A DNA stretch of 64,000 bases from Diphasiastrum complanatum (lineage: Eukaryota; Streptophyta; Lycopodiopsida; Lycopodiales; Lycopodiaceae), in NCBI GenBank assembly GCA_029204225.1, contig CM055096.1, positions 60,926,957 through 60,990,956 of the forward strand, read 5' to 3'. A program made the translations under genes and the position numbers. This document shows positions 27,101 to 39,100 of the stretch, piece after piece; the first letter of the stretch is position 1, and each line of letters opens with the position of its first letter. The notes beneath the pieces were generated by a model. It saw only the letters and a list, made by a program, of their open reading frames with translations. It did no database searches and had not been told where the DNA came from.

Positions 27101-30100
27101 ACAGCCACAGACTCTAGAACCAGTTCTCAGGGCTGGTGCTAGTTCATCCAAGAATACGGCAGCTTCCGTTGAGGATGATGATGAGTCCAAGTATACATCA
27201 GATGACGTTGAGGATTTTGAGCCTGTATTACCCAAGCAAACCCCAGTGGTGAACAGTACCAAACATTCAGCTACGGGATACAGCCCATTTATGCTGATGT
27301 ACCGTTTTCAACCACGCTCACCCATAGCTATAGGGTTTAAACAAGAAAAAGTTGAAGCAGCTAGAAACTTTTTAGAAGACCGAAACCAGATAATAGAACA
27401 TGCTAAGCGTAGCATTAGGCAGTCCCAGGATCGAGCCAGGCATTATGCAGATCCACACAGACGAGATGTGCAGTTCTCTGCTGGTGAGAAAGTCTACTTG
27501 AGAGTCCCAGTTGACTCTAAAACCCTCAAATCAGGAGTGTGTGCTAAGTTGTCTCCTAGGTATTGTGGTCCTTTTACCATCAGTAGGAGACTAGGCGAGG
27601 TCACCTATGAACTAGGACTCCCACACAGTAGTAAGGTTTTTCCACTTTTTCATGTAAGTCAGTTACGAAAAGCCTTTAGCCAGAACAGAAAATCAGGTAA
27701 GGGACAGTGTTCTAGTTCTCCCATTGGATTCTCAGCAACCTCCACATGAACTAGAGGAGATTCTTGATAGTAAAGAGACGCGGACTTGTCATACTCTATA
27801 CCGAGAATATCTAGTCAAGTGGAATGATTAGCCCGTTGAGAATACCTCCTAGGAAAGAGGCAGCATCCTTCGCAAGATTTTTCCAGACTTTGTCTTAGAG
27901 GACCAAGATGGTTCTTAAGGGGGAGGGAGTGTTACGAGCACGTAACTGTAATAGATCCTAACACCACAATAGGGCAAACACTAACTGATCCACCCAACCT
28001 TGCCTACTCCCTGATATAGAGTAAGCCCCTCCTAGCCCAGTGTGAGGACTGGTAGCATGCTACTGCCAAGTGTCGGCCACGTGGCACTGACGTGGCCGAC
28101 TGCACGTCGGGACCCAACTGGGGGCCCTATCCTGCTGACAGGGTCCCTAGGCTGTGTTAGGCCCGCCATGGCTATGGACCGTGCTGGGGCACACTACTCA
28201 CACTGTCTTGCCCTGTTGGTCATGTACGCTGGACACGACCCTGACTGTGGTATCTGACCTATCTGTGTTCTCTAGGGTTCGGCACTGGTTACGAGCTCGT
28301 AACACTCCCTCCCCCTTAAGAACCGTCTTGGTCCTCTAAGACAAAGTCTGGAAAAATCTTGCGATGGACGCTGCCTCTTTCCCAAGTGGCATTCTCAACA
28401 GGCTGATCATTCCACTTAACCAGATATTCTCGGTATAGAGTATGACGAGTCTGCGTCTCTCTACTATCAAGAATTTCCTCTGGTTCATGTGGAGGTTGTT
28501 GAGGATCCAATGGGAGAACTAGAACACTGTCCCCTACCAGATTATCTGATCTGGTTAAGGCTTTTCGTAACTGACTTACATGAAAAACTGGAAAAACCTT
28601 ACTGCTGTGTGGGAGTTCTAGTTCATAGGTGACCTCGCCTAGTCTCCTACTGATGGTAAAGGGACCACAATACCTTGGAGACAACTTAGCACACACTCCT
28701 GATTTGAGGGTTTTAGAGTCAACTGGGACTCTCAAGTAGACTTTCTCACCAGTGGAGAACTGCACATCCCGTCTGTATGGATCTGCATAATGCTTGGCTC
28801 GATCCTGGGATTGTCTAATGCTACGCTTAGCATGTTCTATCATCTGGTTTAGGTCTTCTAAAAAGTTTCTGGCTGCTTCAACTTTTTCTTGTTTAAACCC
28901 TACAGCTGTGGGTGAGCGTGGCTGAAAACCGTACATCAGCATAAATGGGCTGTATCCCGTAGCTGAATGTTTGGTACTGTTGTAAGCAAACTCTAATATT
29001 GAGAGATACTCCTCCCAATTAGTCTGCCTCTTGCTGACGTATGCACGAAGCATATCCTCCAGCACTTGATTTACCCTTTCTGTTTGACCGTCCGTCTGTG
29101 GATGGTCAGTGGTACTCATATTAAGTTTAGTATGGAGATGATGGAATACTGCCTTCCAAAAATTTCCAGTAAACTTACTGTCCCGGTCGCTGACTATGCC
29201 GGAAGGTAGACCGTACAATTTAAATAGCCCGTCTACAAACAACCTCGCTAACTCTGGAGCTCTAACGGTTGTTTTGTGGTCGGAATAAAATGAGCCATTT
29301 TGGTCAGACGGTCAACTGTGACCCATATAGCGTCATTACCCTTTTGGGTTTTAGGCAGGCCTACTATAAAATCCATGGAGATACTCTCCCATTTACCAGC
29401 TGGTGGGTGTCCCGCGCTAGGATTGTCATGACATTCATATAGGACCTGCTGCCTATAATCCTCTGAATTGGGGACACATACTCTATCTCTATAGAGCAAG
29501 TACTCATCCTGAATGGAATATTGTTTCCATTTGAATCCTTGAGTCAACTGACCCTCAACCACTGGGGTTTGCTTGGGTAATACAGGCTCAGAATCCTCAA
29601 CGTCATCTGACGACGTATACTCGGACTCATCATCATCCTCAACGGAAGCTGCCGTATTCTTGGATGAACTGGCACCAGCCCCGGGAACTGGTTCTGGAGT
29701 CTGTAACTGTCTGTTCTGGACTGAGTTCCAGATAATAGAGAAGAATGCATCGTGCTGGCATTTCCCTCTCAAGGACTCGAGTAACTCATTACGAATCTGA
29801 GTAAAACTCAGCTCGTTTATCATAGGCATTCTGCTAAGGGCATCTGCTACTGTATTGAATTTTCCACGCCTATATCTGATAGACATGTCAAACTCTTGCA
29901 TCAACTCTGCCCAACGAGCTTTCCGACCTCTAAGCTCAGGTTGATTGCAAAGGTATCTGAGACTCTCATGGTCTGTCAGGACCTCAAAGTTGGCACCATA
30001 CAAATAATGCCTCCAAGTCTTAAGGGCATGGACTATAGAAAAGAGTTCCTTTTCATAGGCACTGTACCTAGTCTGAGCTGGCTTGAGTTTTTTACTCTCG

Positions 30101-33100
30101 AACGCAACTGGTCGTCCACCCTGAGTTAGCACAGCGCCTACTGCAAAGTCGCTAGCATCTGTTTCGACCACAAATGGCTGATTGGGGTCGACGACTTTTA
30201 AGACTGGTGCTGTAGCTAAGGCTGTTTTGAGAGCATCAAAGCTCTCCTGTTGTGCAGACTCCCAAATGAACTCCTTTCCCTTCCCCTTAAGAAGATTTGT
30301 CATAGGGACTGCTATCTGAGCATATTCCTTGACAAATCGTCTGTAATATCCCGCGAGACCAAGAAAGATTTGAAGTTCCAAAATATTCTGAGGTCTCAGC
30401 CAACTGAGTATGGCTTTAACCTTATTTGGGTCCATCTTAATCCCATCTGAAGAGATAATGTGACCCAAATATGCTACTTCTTCAACTAAGAATTCACACT
30501 TGGATTGTTTAGCATAAAGCTTATGCTTTCTGAGCAGTCGAAACACCTTTCTGAGGTGTTTTAGATGCTCCTTCCTCGTTTTGCTGTAGACGAGGATGTC
30601 ATCTAAAAATACGACCACAAACTTACCCAAGTATGGTCTGAGGACACTGTTCATCAAGGTCATAAAGGTAGCTGGAGCATTTGTGAGCCCAAATGGCATC
30701 ACCTTAAACTCATAATAACCGTGACGAGTCCTAAAAGCTGTTTTCGAGACATCTTCCGATTTTATACGGACTTGATGATATCCCGATCTAAGGTCTATTT
30801 TACTGAAAAACTTAGCCCCGTCGAGTTGATCAAACAACTCGTCTGCCCGAGGCATAGGGTATTTATTCTTAATTCTGACTTTATTGAGGGCTCTGTAATC
30901 TACGCAAAGACGCATAGACCCCTCTTTCTTTTTCACCAATAGGACTGGTGAGGCCCATGGTGAACTACTGGTCTGAATTTGGCCTTTCCCAAGATAGTCT
31001 GTTAACTGCCTAGTTATTTCTTCATCCTCTGTTCGGCTGACCCGATACGGAGGTTTAGAAACAGGTGCTGTACCTGGTACTAGGTTTATTACATGATCTA
31101 CCTCTCTGCTAGGTGGTAAACCATGTGGCAAATCTTCAGGAAAAACATCTTTAAATTTAGACAATAAAGTTTCTAATTTACTGATTTTCTGCTGAATAGA
31201 ACTGGAAATAGAAACTTCAGGAATAAACTGAAAGTCACATAAGAATACCTGATGGTCTTCGTCTCCGTTTAGCTGACAGAGCTCTGAACTGCAGACCATA
31301 GGGCTGTTGGGAACATCATGCTCCCCATGCAACTGGATCTCTCGGCCTTTATACTGAAAGCTGAGGGTGTTCTCCTGATAGTTTCTGTGGAGGGAAGGTC
31401 CTAAACTGTAAAGCCAATCTCTCCCGAGAACAATGTCTGTTCGATCCAGGTGCATTATCTGAAAGTTTATTTGATCTTGGTACCCCTGAATACCAAGATT
31501 TAACTTACTTACCATAGTTTCCCATATTTTTTTATCTTCACCCTTAGCTAATGAAACTATGTACCTATGCTGACTAGGTACTTCTGGTAGTTTAAACTTT
31601 TTAACCAGGGTGTGGTTGATGAAATTATGGGTTGCCCCATCATCAACCATGACTCTTACTGACTGGTTACCAACTTTCCCATGCATACGTACTAGGTCAT
31701 GCGGCCCAAAGCTGAAGGGTCTCGCTAGCATTGCAGAGGTCAGCTGGCAACAGTGTTCATGATCTTCATGATACACTTTGATCTCGGAAGCTGCCGAGTC
31801 ACTGGGGAAACATACAGTCTGAACAAGATGAACTTGTTTTTTATCTTTTTTAGTGAAAGGCCCCTTGGGACACTGTCTGACTGTGTGTCCCTTGCCCATA
31901 CACACAAAGCACAAACGTTCTTGTTTGGCTTTCTCAAAATCATCTGTTTTTAAGGGCTGTATGTGTGAAGGGCGTTTCTGAGGAGCTTCACCTTTAAATT
32001 TATCTTCTTTCTTTCTTTTTAAAAATTTCTTTTTAAATTGAAAGTCTTTCTGAGGAAGCTGCTCAGAAAGTGGTTGCTGTCTCGCTCTCTTCCTACCCAC
32101 TGAATCATCATAGATTTGAGCATATCTGAGAGCTTGCTCAAGGGTAGTAGGCGAGTTTCTCTGGACCTCTACTTTATATTCATCTTTGAGGCCACGGACA
32201 AATCCCCTGATTTTTTGATAGTCATCCATATTTTTAATCTTTAAAATTGCCTCTCGATACTGCGAGATATATTGGATGAGGGACTTGTCCATTACTGTTC
32301 TTTCCCAGGCTTCCCAGGCTCTATCAAGTTCATTCTCTGGTAGAAATTCTCTTAGGAAAGCTTCTTCAAAAGCTTTCCATGACCGGGGAGTCTGCCCAGT
32401 CTCCTGGAGATTTAACCACCACTTATAGGCCATAGGCCCTAAAGAAAGACTGGCCTCAATTGCTTGCAAATGGTCAGGGGTCTGTTTAAGAGCATGAATG
32501 TTCTTCCATTTGCTGAGGAAGGTTTGTAGAATATCTGCATTTCTATCCTTCTCTTCCCCATTAAAAGTAGGAGGCTTTAAATCTTTAAAAACACTGGGGT
32601 GAGACCGTAAAGTCTCACCCGAAACTGATGGAAGTGGAGAAGGGGATAACTGAGAAGTGGAGGGAAGGCTTCCTTTCGCGGAGCTCAAAATCAAGTTTTT
32701 GAGTTCAGCGAACGAGTCGTCCACACTGGACTTGAAATTGGCTAATGCCAGCTTCAGTTCATCCACTTCTGTTACCAATTGGAGGAACTGCTCCTTGGTA
32801 ACCAGTTCGTCGAGTTCTTCGGCGAACTGTTCCTGTTCTTCTACTTCCATGGGTTCCTTCCCTTTTCTGTAAGCCAAGGCTTCTGTTTCAAGTTCGTCGA
32901 AGCCTCTCTCCTGGGGTTGATCAGGTCCCTGAGGAGTGGTCATCTTCGAAACTGAAAGAGAGCTACCTTAACTTCTGAAGGAAAAAAGTCTAAAAGACTA
33001 ATTTACAACTGTACAAGGGAAAGGAAAGATGACTTAGCTGTTTCTGAGGACTGTACTTCCAAAGAGATTATGAAGAGGAACCCTTTCAGCTCTTTTCCCC

Positions 33101-36100
33101 AAGATTTCAGACCTGCTGTCCCGGAAAATGCCAGTTTGAAGCTTCAAAACGGTGCCAAATTTCCCGGTTCTTGAGTTGAGTAGCTGACTGATCTGATTTG
33201 AGGTGTGGGGCTCCAACAAACCGAGTAAAAATCGGAAGTTTACAAAAAGAAATCCGGAATTTTTGAAGTCCCTGCCCTCGCTGGTTGGTCAGCAACCTGT
33301 CTGGCCCGATTTGTCCAATTTACAGCTCTGAAATCACCTTGATTCTCTGATTTACTCTCAGCCTGTAGGTCGCTGGTCTGTAGCAAGCAAGTCTGAAACT
33401 CAGACTCCTGAAAAACTTCTGAAAAACAGGGTTAAATTCTGAGATTTCTACCCTACTGTCCAGCGCTGGCCCTGCTACAATATTTCAGATCAGAACTCCT
33501 TCTAATCTACTCAGAACTTCATACGAAACTCAGATTTGAGGGCTGACTATACAGCGATGGACCTGCTCTTCCCTTCCTCTTGAATTTCCGCTCAGATCAT
33601 AGTGATCTACACTCGAAAATCAGAGAGGGAAACTGATTTTTCAGCGCTGAAGCTATTGTAAAAGATATGCTTCCAAACTACTGAGAAATCCAGCAAATTG
33701 GAGGATTAGAAAGCTGATCCTACAGCGATTTTTCTCCTCTATTCTTTTCTGAGAATCTCCCAGATCTTTCCTATGCTCTGATACCAGTGTAATAGATCCT
33801 AACACCACAGTAGGGCAAACACTAACTGATCCACCCAACCTTGCCTACTCCCTGATATAGAGTAAGCCCCTCCTAGCCCAGTGTGAGGACTGGTAGCATG
33901 CTACTGCCAAGTGTCGGCCACGTGGCACTGACGTGGCCGACTGCACGTCGGGACCCAACTGGGGGCCCTATCCTGCTGACAGGGTCCCTAGACTGTGTTA
34001 GGCCCGCCATGGCTATGGACCGTGCTGGGGCACACTACTCACACTGTCTTGCCCTGTTGGTCATGTACGCTGGACACGACCCTGACTGTGGTATCTGACC
34101 TATCTGTGTTCTCTAGGGTTCGGCACTAGTTACGAGCTCGTAACAGTAACCAATGCCGAACCCTAGAGAACACAGGAGGTTAGATACCACAGTCAGGGTC
34201 GTGTCCAGCGTACACAACCAACAGGGCAAGACAGTGTGAGTAATGTGCCCCGACACGGTCCATAGCCATGGCGGGCCTAACACAGCCTAGGAACCCTGTC
34301 AACAGAACAGGGCCCCACGTTGGGTCCCGACATGCAATCGGCTACGTCAGTACCATGTGGCCGACACTTGGCAGTATGCATGCTACCAGTCCTCACACTA
34401 GGCTAGGAGGGGCTTGCTCCATATCAGGGAGTAGGCAAGGTTGGATGGGTCAGTTAGTGTTTGCCCTACTGTGGTGTTTAGATCTCTAACAATGGCCCTG
34501 GACAAAATGATGATGTGCAAATTGTAGGCGTCGATAAACCATATCTCCAATCTGAAACTCAACATGGCGGCGGTGACGATCAACTGAGGTCTGATAACGC
34601 TGCTGAACATGCTGTAAATGAGAACTAGCCCGGGTAATAAGCTCTCGGGCACCTGATAGAACGGATGCAAGTGTGACAAGTATATCCTCAGGAGGGAGAG
34701 GAATGCTAGGTAAAAGAGGTGCATAGCCATGAGATAATAAAAATGGTGAGACACCTGTGCTGGTACTAACAGAGCTATTATAGCTATACTCTGCTAACCA
34801 TAAATGCTGATCCCAATCCTTCCCAAAAGGAGTAACAAAATGGCGTAAATAATCCTCAAGGATTATGTTAAGGACTTCAGACTGCCCATCAGAAGTAGAG
34901 TGATACACATAACCCATAAAAAGCTATACATCCAAGATACGCATAAACTCTGTCCAGAATATGGATGTAAACTTACTATCCCGAGCAGAAAGGATAGTAC
35001 GAGGAAATCCAGGCAGGCGAAAAATCTCTGATAGGAACAAACGTGCACACTACTCTGCTGTGATAGTACTGCGAACTGGTATAAAATGAGCCTATTTCGA
35101 GAACCTGTCAACTACCACCATACAGGAATCGTGACCACGCTGAGTACGGGGAAGGCCAAGGATAAAGTCCATAGATATATCAGTCCACTGGCGATGAGGA
35201 ATAGGCCAACTATGGAGCAAACCAGCAGACTTAGCATGGGAGTACTTATTACGAAGACAGAAAGGGCAGGTACGAATAAGTACAACAGGCTCAGATTGAA
35301 GAGAAGGCCAATAAAAATGGTCTTTGAGACGAGCATAAGACTTCTGAAAACCAAAGTGACCCCCAACAGGGGAGGAATGAGCATCCGACAACAATTGGGA
35401 ACGGATACCCAAGGAACTAGGAATACAAAGAGAATCATAACGATAAAGACGGTTGTCAACAATGGAGTAAACCTGATGAGGACGGGGCGAAACAGGTGGA
35501 GCAGAACTATAAACATCACAAAAATCAGAACATGTAAGGTATGCGGCAGGTAGATCATCAAACCATGTAGGAATAGTAGAAACGAGTGTATTCAACAAAG
35601 CTGGAAGACGAGATAATGCATCAGCAGCAGTGTTAGCGCGACCAGGACGATACAATACAGAAAAATTAAAAGACTGAAAAAACTGCAACCAACGAAACTG
35701 ACGATCACTAAGGTCACGTTGAGAAAACAGATAACGTAAAGACTAGTGATCAATAATAATGTCAAACGGAACTCGATAAAGATAATGGCCCCACTTCTTA
35801 AGAGCATAGATAATAGCAAGAAGCTCTTTCTCATGCACAGAATAACATTGCTCATAAGAGCGAAGATGACGCGACTCATAAGCAATAATGCATTGTGACT
35901 AGCGAAGCAAAGCACCCAAACCAACATTACTAGCACCAGTCTCAACAAGAAACTTCTGATCAAACTGGGGGTAAACACATAACGGCAGCATCAACAACAG
36001 CACGACGAAGTTTATCAAACGTTGACTGACAATCAGAAGTCCAAAGAAAAGTACTAGACTTCTTCAAAAGTTCATGAAGAGGAGCTGCAATAGTGGCAAA

Positions 36101-39100
36101 ATGAGAAACTGGACGACGAAGGTGAGTGGCTAACCCAAGGAACATACGAACATGATGAACATCAGTTGGAATAGGCTGGCCTGAACCTTATGAGGGTCCA
36201 GACGAATGTGCCCATTACAAACAAGAAAACCTAGAAACTCGATCTCAGCAACAACAAAAGAACATTTAGACAACTTAGCAAATAACTGGTGATGTACAAG
36301 TAACTGAAAGATTTTAGAGGTACCGAGCTGGTCAAAGAGGTCATCCATGTGCAGAATAGAGTACTGATTACAAATAGTCAACTTATTTAAAGCACGGTAA
36401 TCAATACAAAGGCGTTTGGTATCATCTTTCTTATTAACAAGGAGAACAGGGGCACCAAAAGGGCTATGACTAGGAACAATGAGACCCTGATCTAACAAGG
36501 CAGTAATATGGAGCTCAAGCTCATCACGCTCAGATCGAGACATACAATAAGGGGGAAGGGAAGGAGGAGTAGAACCAGGACGCAAGTCAATATGATGGTT
36601 CAGTCACATAATGGTGGTAGCGTTGTAGGTTCTGAAAAGACAAAAGCATACTGATGTAATAAGTCAAAGATCACCTGAGGAACAGCTGTTGGAATAGAAA
36701 CTGGAGAAACTGCTACTGCACGCTGAACACATAATAAGGCTGCACAATGAGTGAATAAACTGCTTCTCAGTGATCAACTGGAAGTCTCCCTGAGAATCAA
36801 TGCCAACAAGTGAGTGTGTATCTGCACCATGTACAAATGTCAATGTCTGATGTGTCAAGTCCAGCGGAACAGCTCCAAGAGATGCAAACCAATCAGCACC
36901 AAGGATAAGATCATAACGCTCCATAGGAATAATGTAAAAATTCTAGAAAAATCTCCAATGCGGTATGGTAAACCCTAACACATCTAAGAACTAGAAAAAG
37001 AATGTGAACTGGCAACCTCAACTGTGAGAGGTTGTGAAGCAGGAACAAGTGAAGCACGGATCCGACTAGTGATATAACTGCTGATAAAAGAATGAGTGTT
37101 GCCAATATCAACTAAAGCAATATACTCACGACCTGTAATGCATACACGTAACCGAATGAAGCGAGGACCAGGACGCCCTGTCCAAGTAGCATAGGCAAGT
37201 TGAGCATGGCATGTAGCAAGAAGTAAATCAGTGGAAGGCTCAAGAGATAGGTCAGGCTCATCAGGAATATGAATGTAGATATCAGAATCATCTGGAGTAG
37301 TGCCCTCATGGTAAAAAACAGCAGTAGTAGTAGGGAGAGGCTGACGGCAGTCACGAGCATAATGGTCAGGACTCTTACAACGAAAGCAAAGACGCTTCTG
37401 CTAAAGGTCAGCGAACTCTGCAGACATGTAACGTCGGACAAAAGCAGGTCAAGGGGTCGGAGGATGAGGAGACGAAGGAACAATGGAAGGAGCTGGAACA
37501 GAAGGGGCAGGTGTAAGGGTGGACGTAGCGGGAAAAGATGAAGCAAAAGGACAGGGTCTGGAGAAGGGGGAAGGAAGGGTGTCAGAGTACTTGTGCTGTA
37601 AAGTACTAGCAAGAGACATCACCTCAACAAGTGTGGGAGGACGGAAGGAAGAAACATCATAACGTAAGGCACCACGAAGCCCTGCAATGTAACCAGAAAT
37701 AAGCTCAGTGGGCTATAGATCTACGAAAAGATAAGAAAGCTCCATAAACTGATCTATATAAGAAGCAAGGTCACTAGTCTGAGTGAGACTACAGAATGTA
37801 TCACGTTGGCGGTCGAGCCACTGAGGATCAATCATAGCATGACGGAGGTCACGAAAGGTATGCCGTATATGGAGCCCTTCCCGATCAGGATAAGCTCGAT
37901 AAACTCGCCATCACGTGGCGGCACGTCCATCTGAGTGTAAAGCAGCCAACTGGATCTTCTGAGGATCAGTCTTAGGGTAGATCTGAAAATATGTGTCAAG
38001 CTTAGCAAACCAATTCTCCAATGAGTTCCCGTTAGAGGAACCGGAATAGGTAGCAAGTTGTACCCTATCACGAAAGTCTCGAGCAAAGTGTGGCTCCGGA
38101 ACTGGGGGACGTGAAAAGAAACCAGGAGATGGATTAGGTGGAATGAACAGTCCACCAGCAGGCTGACTAGCAGAGGAAGATGGAAATCCAAATGGAGGGG
38201 AGGTCCTGAATAAAGGAAAAAGAGGAGCTTTACCAAGACCATGAGGCTGTAAAGAACCAATCTGTGACTGCATAGTAGCAAAGCCGGTCATAACCGTATC
38301 GAAGCGAAGAACGAGGCCAGAAAGGGTGTCATCCATGCGACGAAACCGATCGGATAAGTTTTCCTGAACAGTTTCACTCAGGGTAGGTGAATGTGCCATA
38401 ATGATAGTGGAAGGAATAGACAAAAACTTGAGGGAGTGGACTCTTGTCGTCCCCCCAAATTAGTCCATTAAAACCACTATTAATACAACTAGCAAAGGAC
38501 AGCAATCAGCAAATGATGTTGGTACATTACCTATTCTATGTGAGCAAGTCATTGATGGTAAGGTTTGGGAGGATGTGATGTCAAAAGAGTTTGGTACTCT
38601 TTTTTATTGTCCATGTTTCGACTTATTGCCGAGTTTATGTTGGTTCCCTACTTCGGATGGAGCATGCAAATCCTCACCCTTCGACTTGATGCTTCATTAT
38701 TACGCATTCTTTTCCTTTGATGTGTTGGACATGATTGGGGATGAGATTTCAACTACTTCGGTGCGAAGTTTATTTGGCGACATGAAGTTCGGACAGCAAG
38801 TTACATTTTTCTCTTTCGAGAAGTTACTTCATGTTATGTTATGCATTTTGGAATGTAAATGGAAATGCTTACATTACCATAGGTTACTTTGACGCAAAAG
38901 GTCAAGAGTTGTGTAACCATGGTCATTTATTATATTAGGCTTGATAAAGAGTTAGCTAAGTTAGCATGAAATTAACTTGGTAGGGACTCATGGGTCCACT
39001 AGGCCTAATTGTGACATTAAGTACCCCAACTTGACATATTGGAGGTACCTTATTCTTTCTATGTAACTTATAGAAAGTTGGATAGCCAATAGTCTAGTTA

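Larger units (their letters stand above)
27947..34145 (-). mobile_element. Ty3/gypsy chromovirus, family A, young minus-strand copy (6.2 kb)
   Basis: Complete ends: 5' LTR 34145-33788, PBS 33786-33775, gag-pol 32943-28316, purine tract 28318-28305 and 3' LTR 28304-27947. Both LTRs are 358 bp and differ at about three positions by eye, so the insertion is recent. The perfect 5-bp target duplication GTAAC (27942-27946, 34146-34150) shows it jumped into the 3' LTR of a plus-strand relative. It lies within GDPDL intron 3 in the gene's orientation. Confidence 0.9.
23078..34491 (+). mobile_element. Ty3/gypsy chromovirus, family A, plus-strand copy (interrupted)
   Basis: The left LTR is truncated (23078-23280). 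The PBS at 23282-23294 is TGGTATCAGAGCC. A decayed gag-pol lies at 23880-27918 and a purine tract at 27917-27929. The right LTR starts at 27930 and is split after 17 bp by another family-A element (27947-34145). It resumes at 34151 and ends at 34491. The two LTR parts add up to 358 bp, exactly the LTR length of the inserted copy. No target duplication is visible because the left end is truncated. Confidence 0.82.

Noticed and set aside
29249-29251. Programmed ribosomal frameshift in family-A pol
   Set aside because: The shift lies within the integrase core, where no gypsy element is known to frameshift, and no slippery site is evident. A one-base lesion is simpler.
35086-35553. Long plus-strand ORF antisense to gypsy-B integrase
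   Set aside because: It is a shadow of the minus-strand integrase; the residues match no family.
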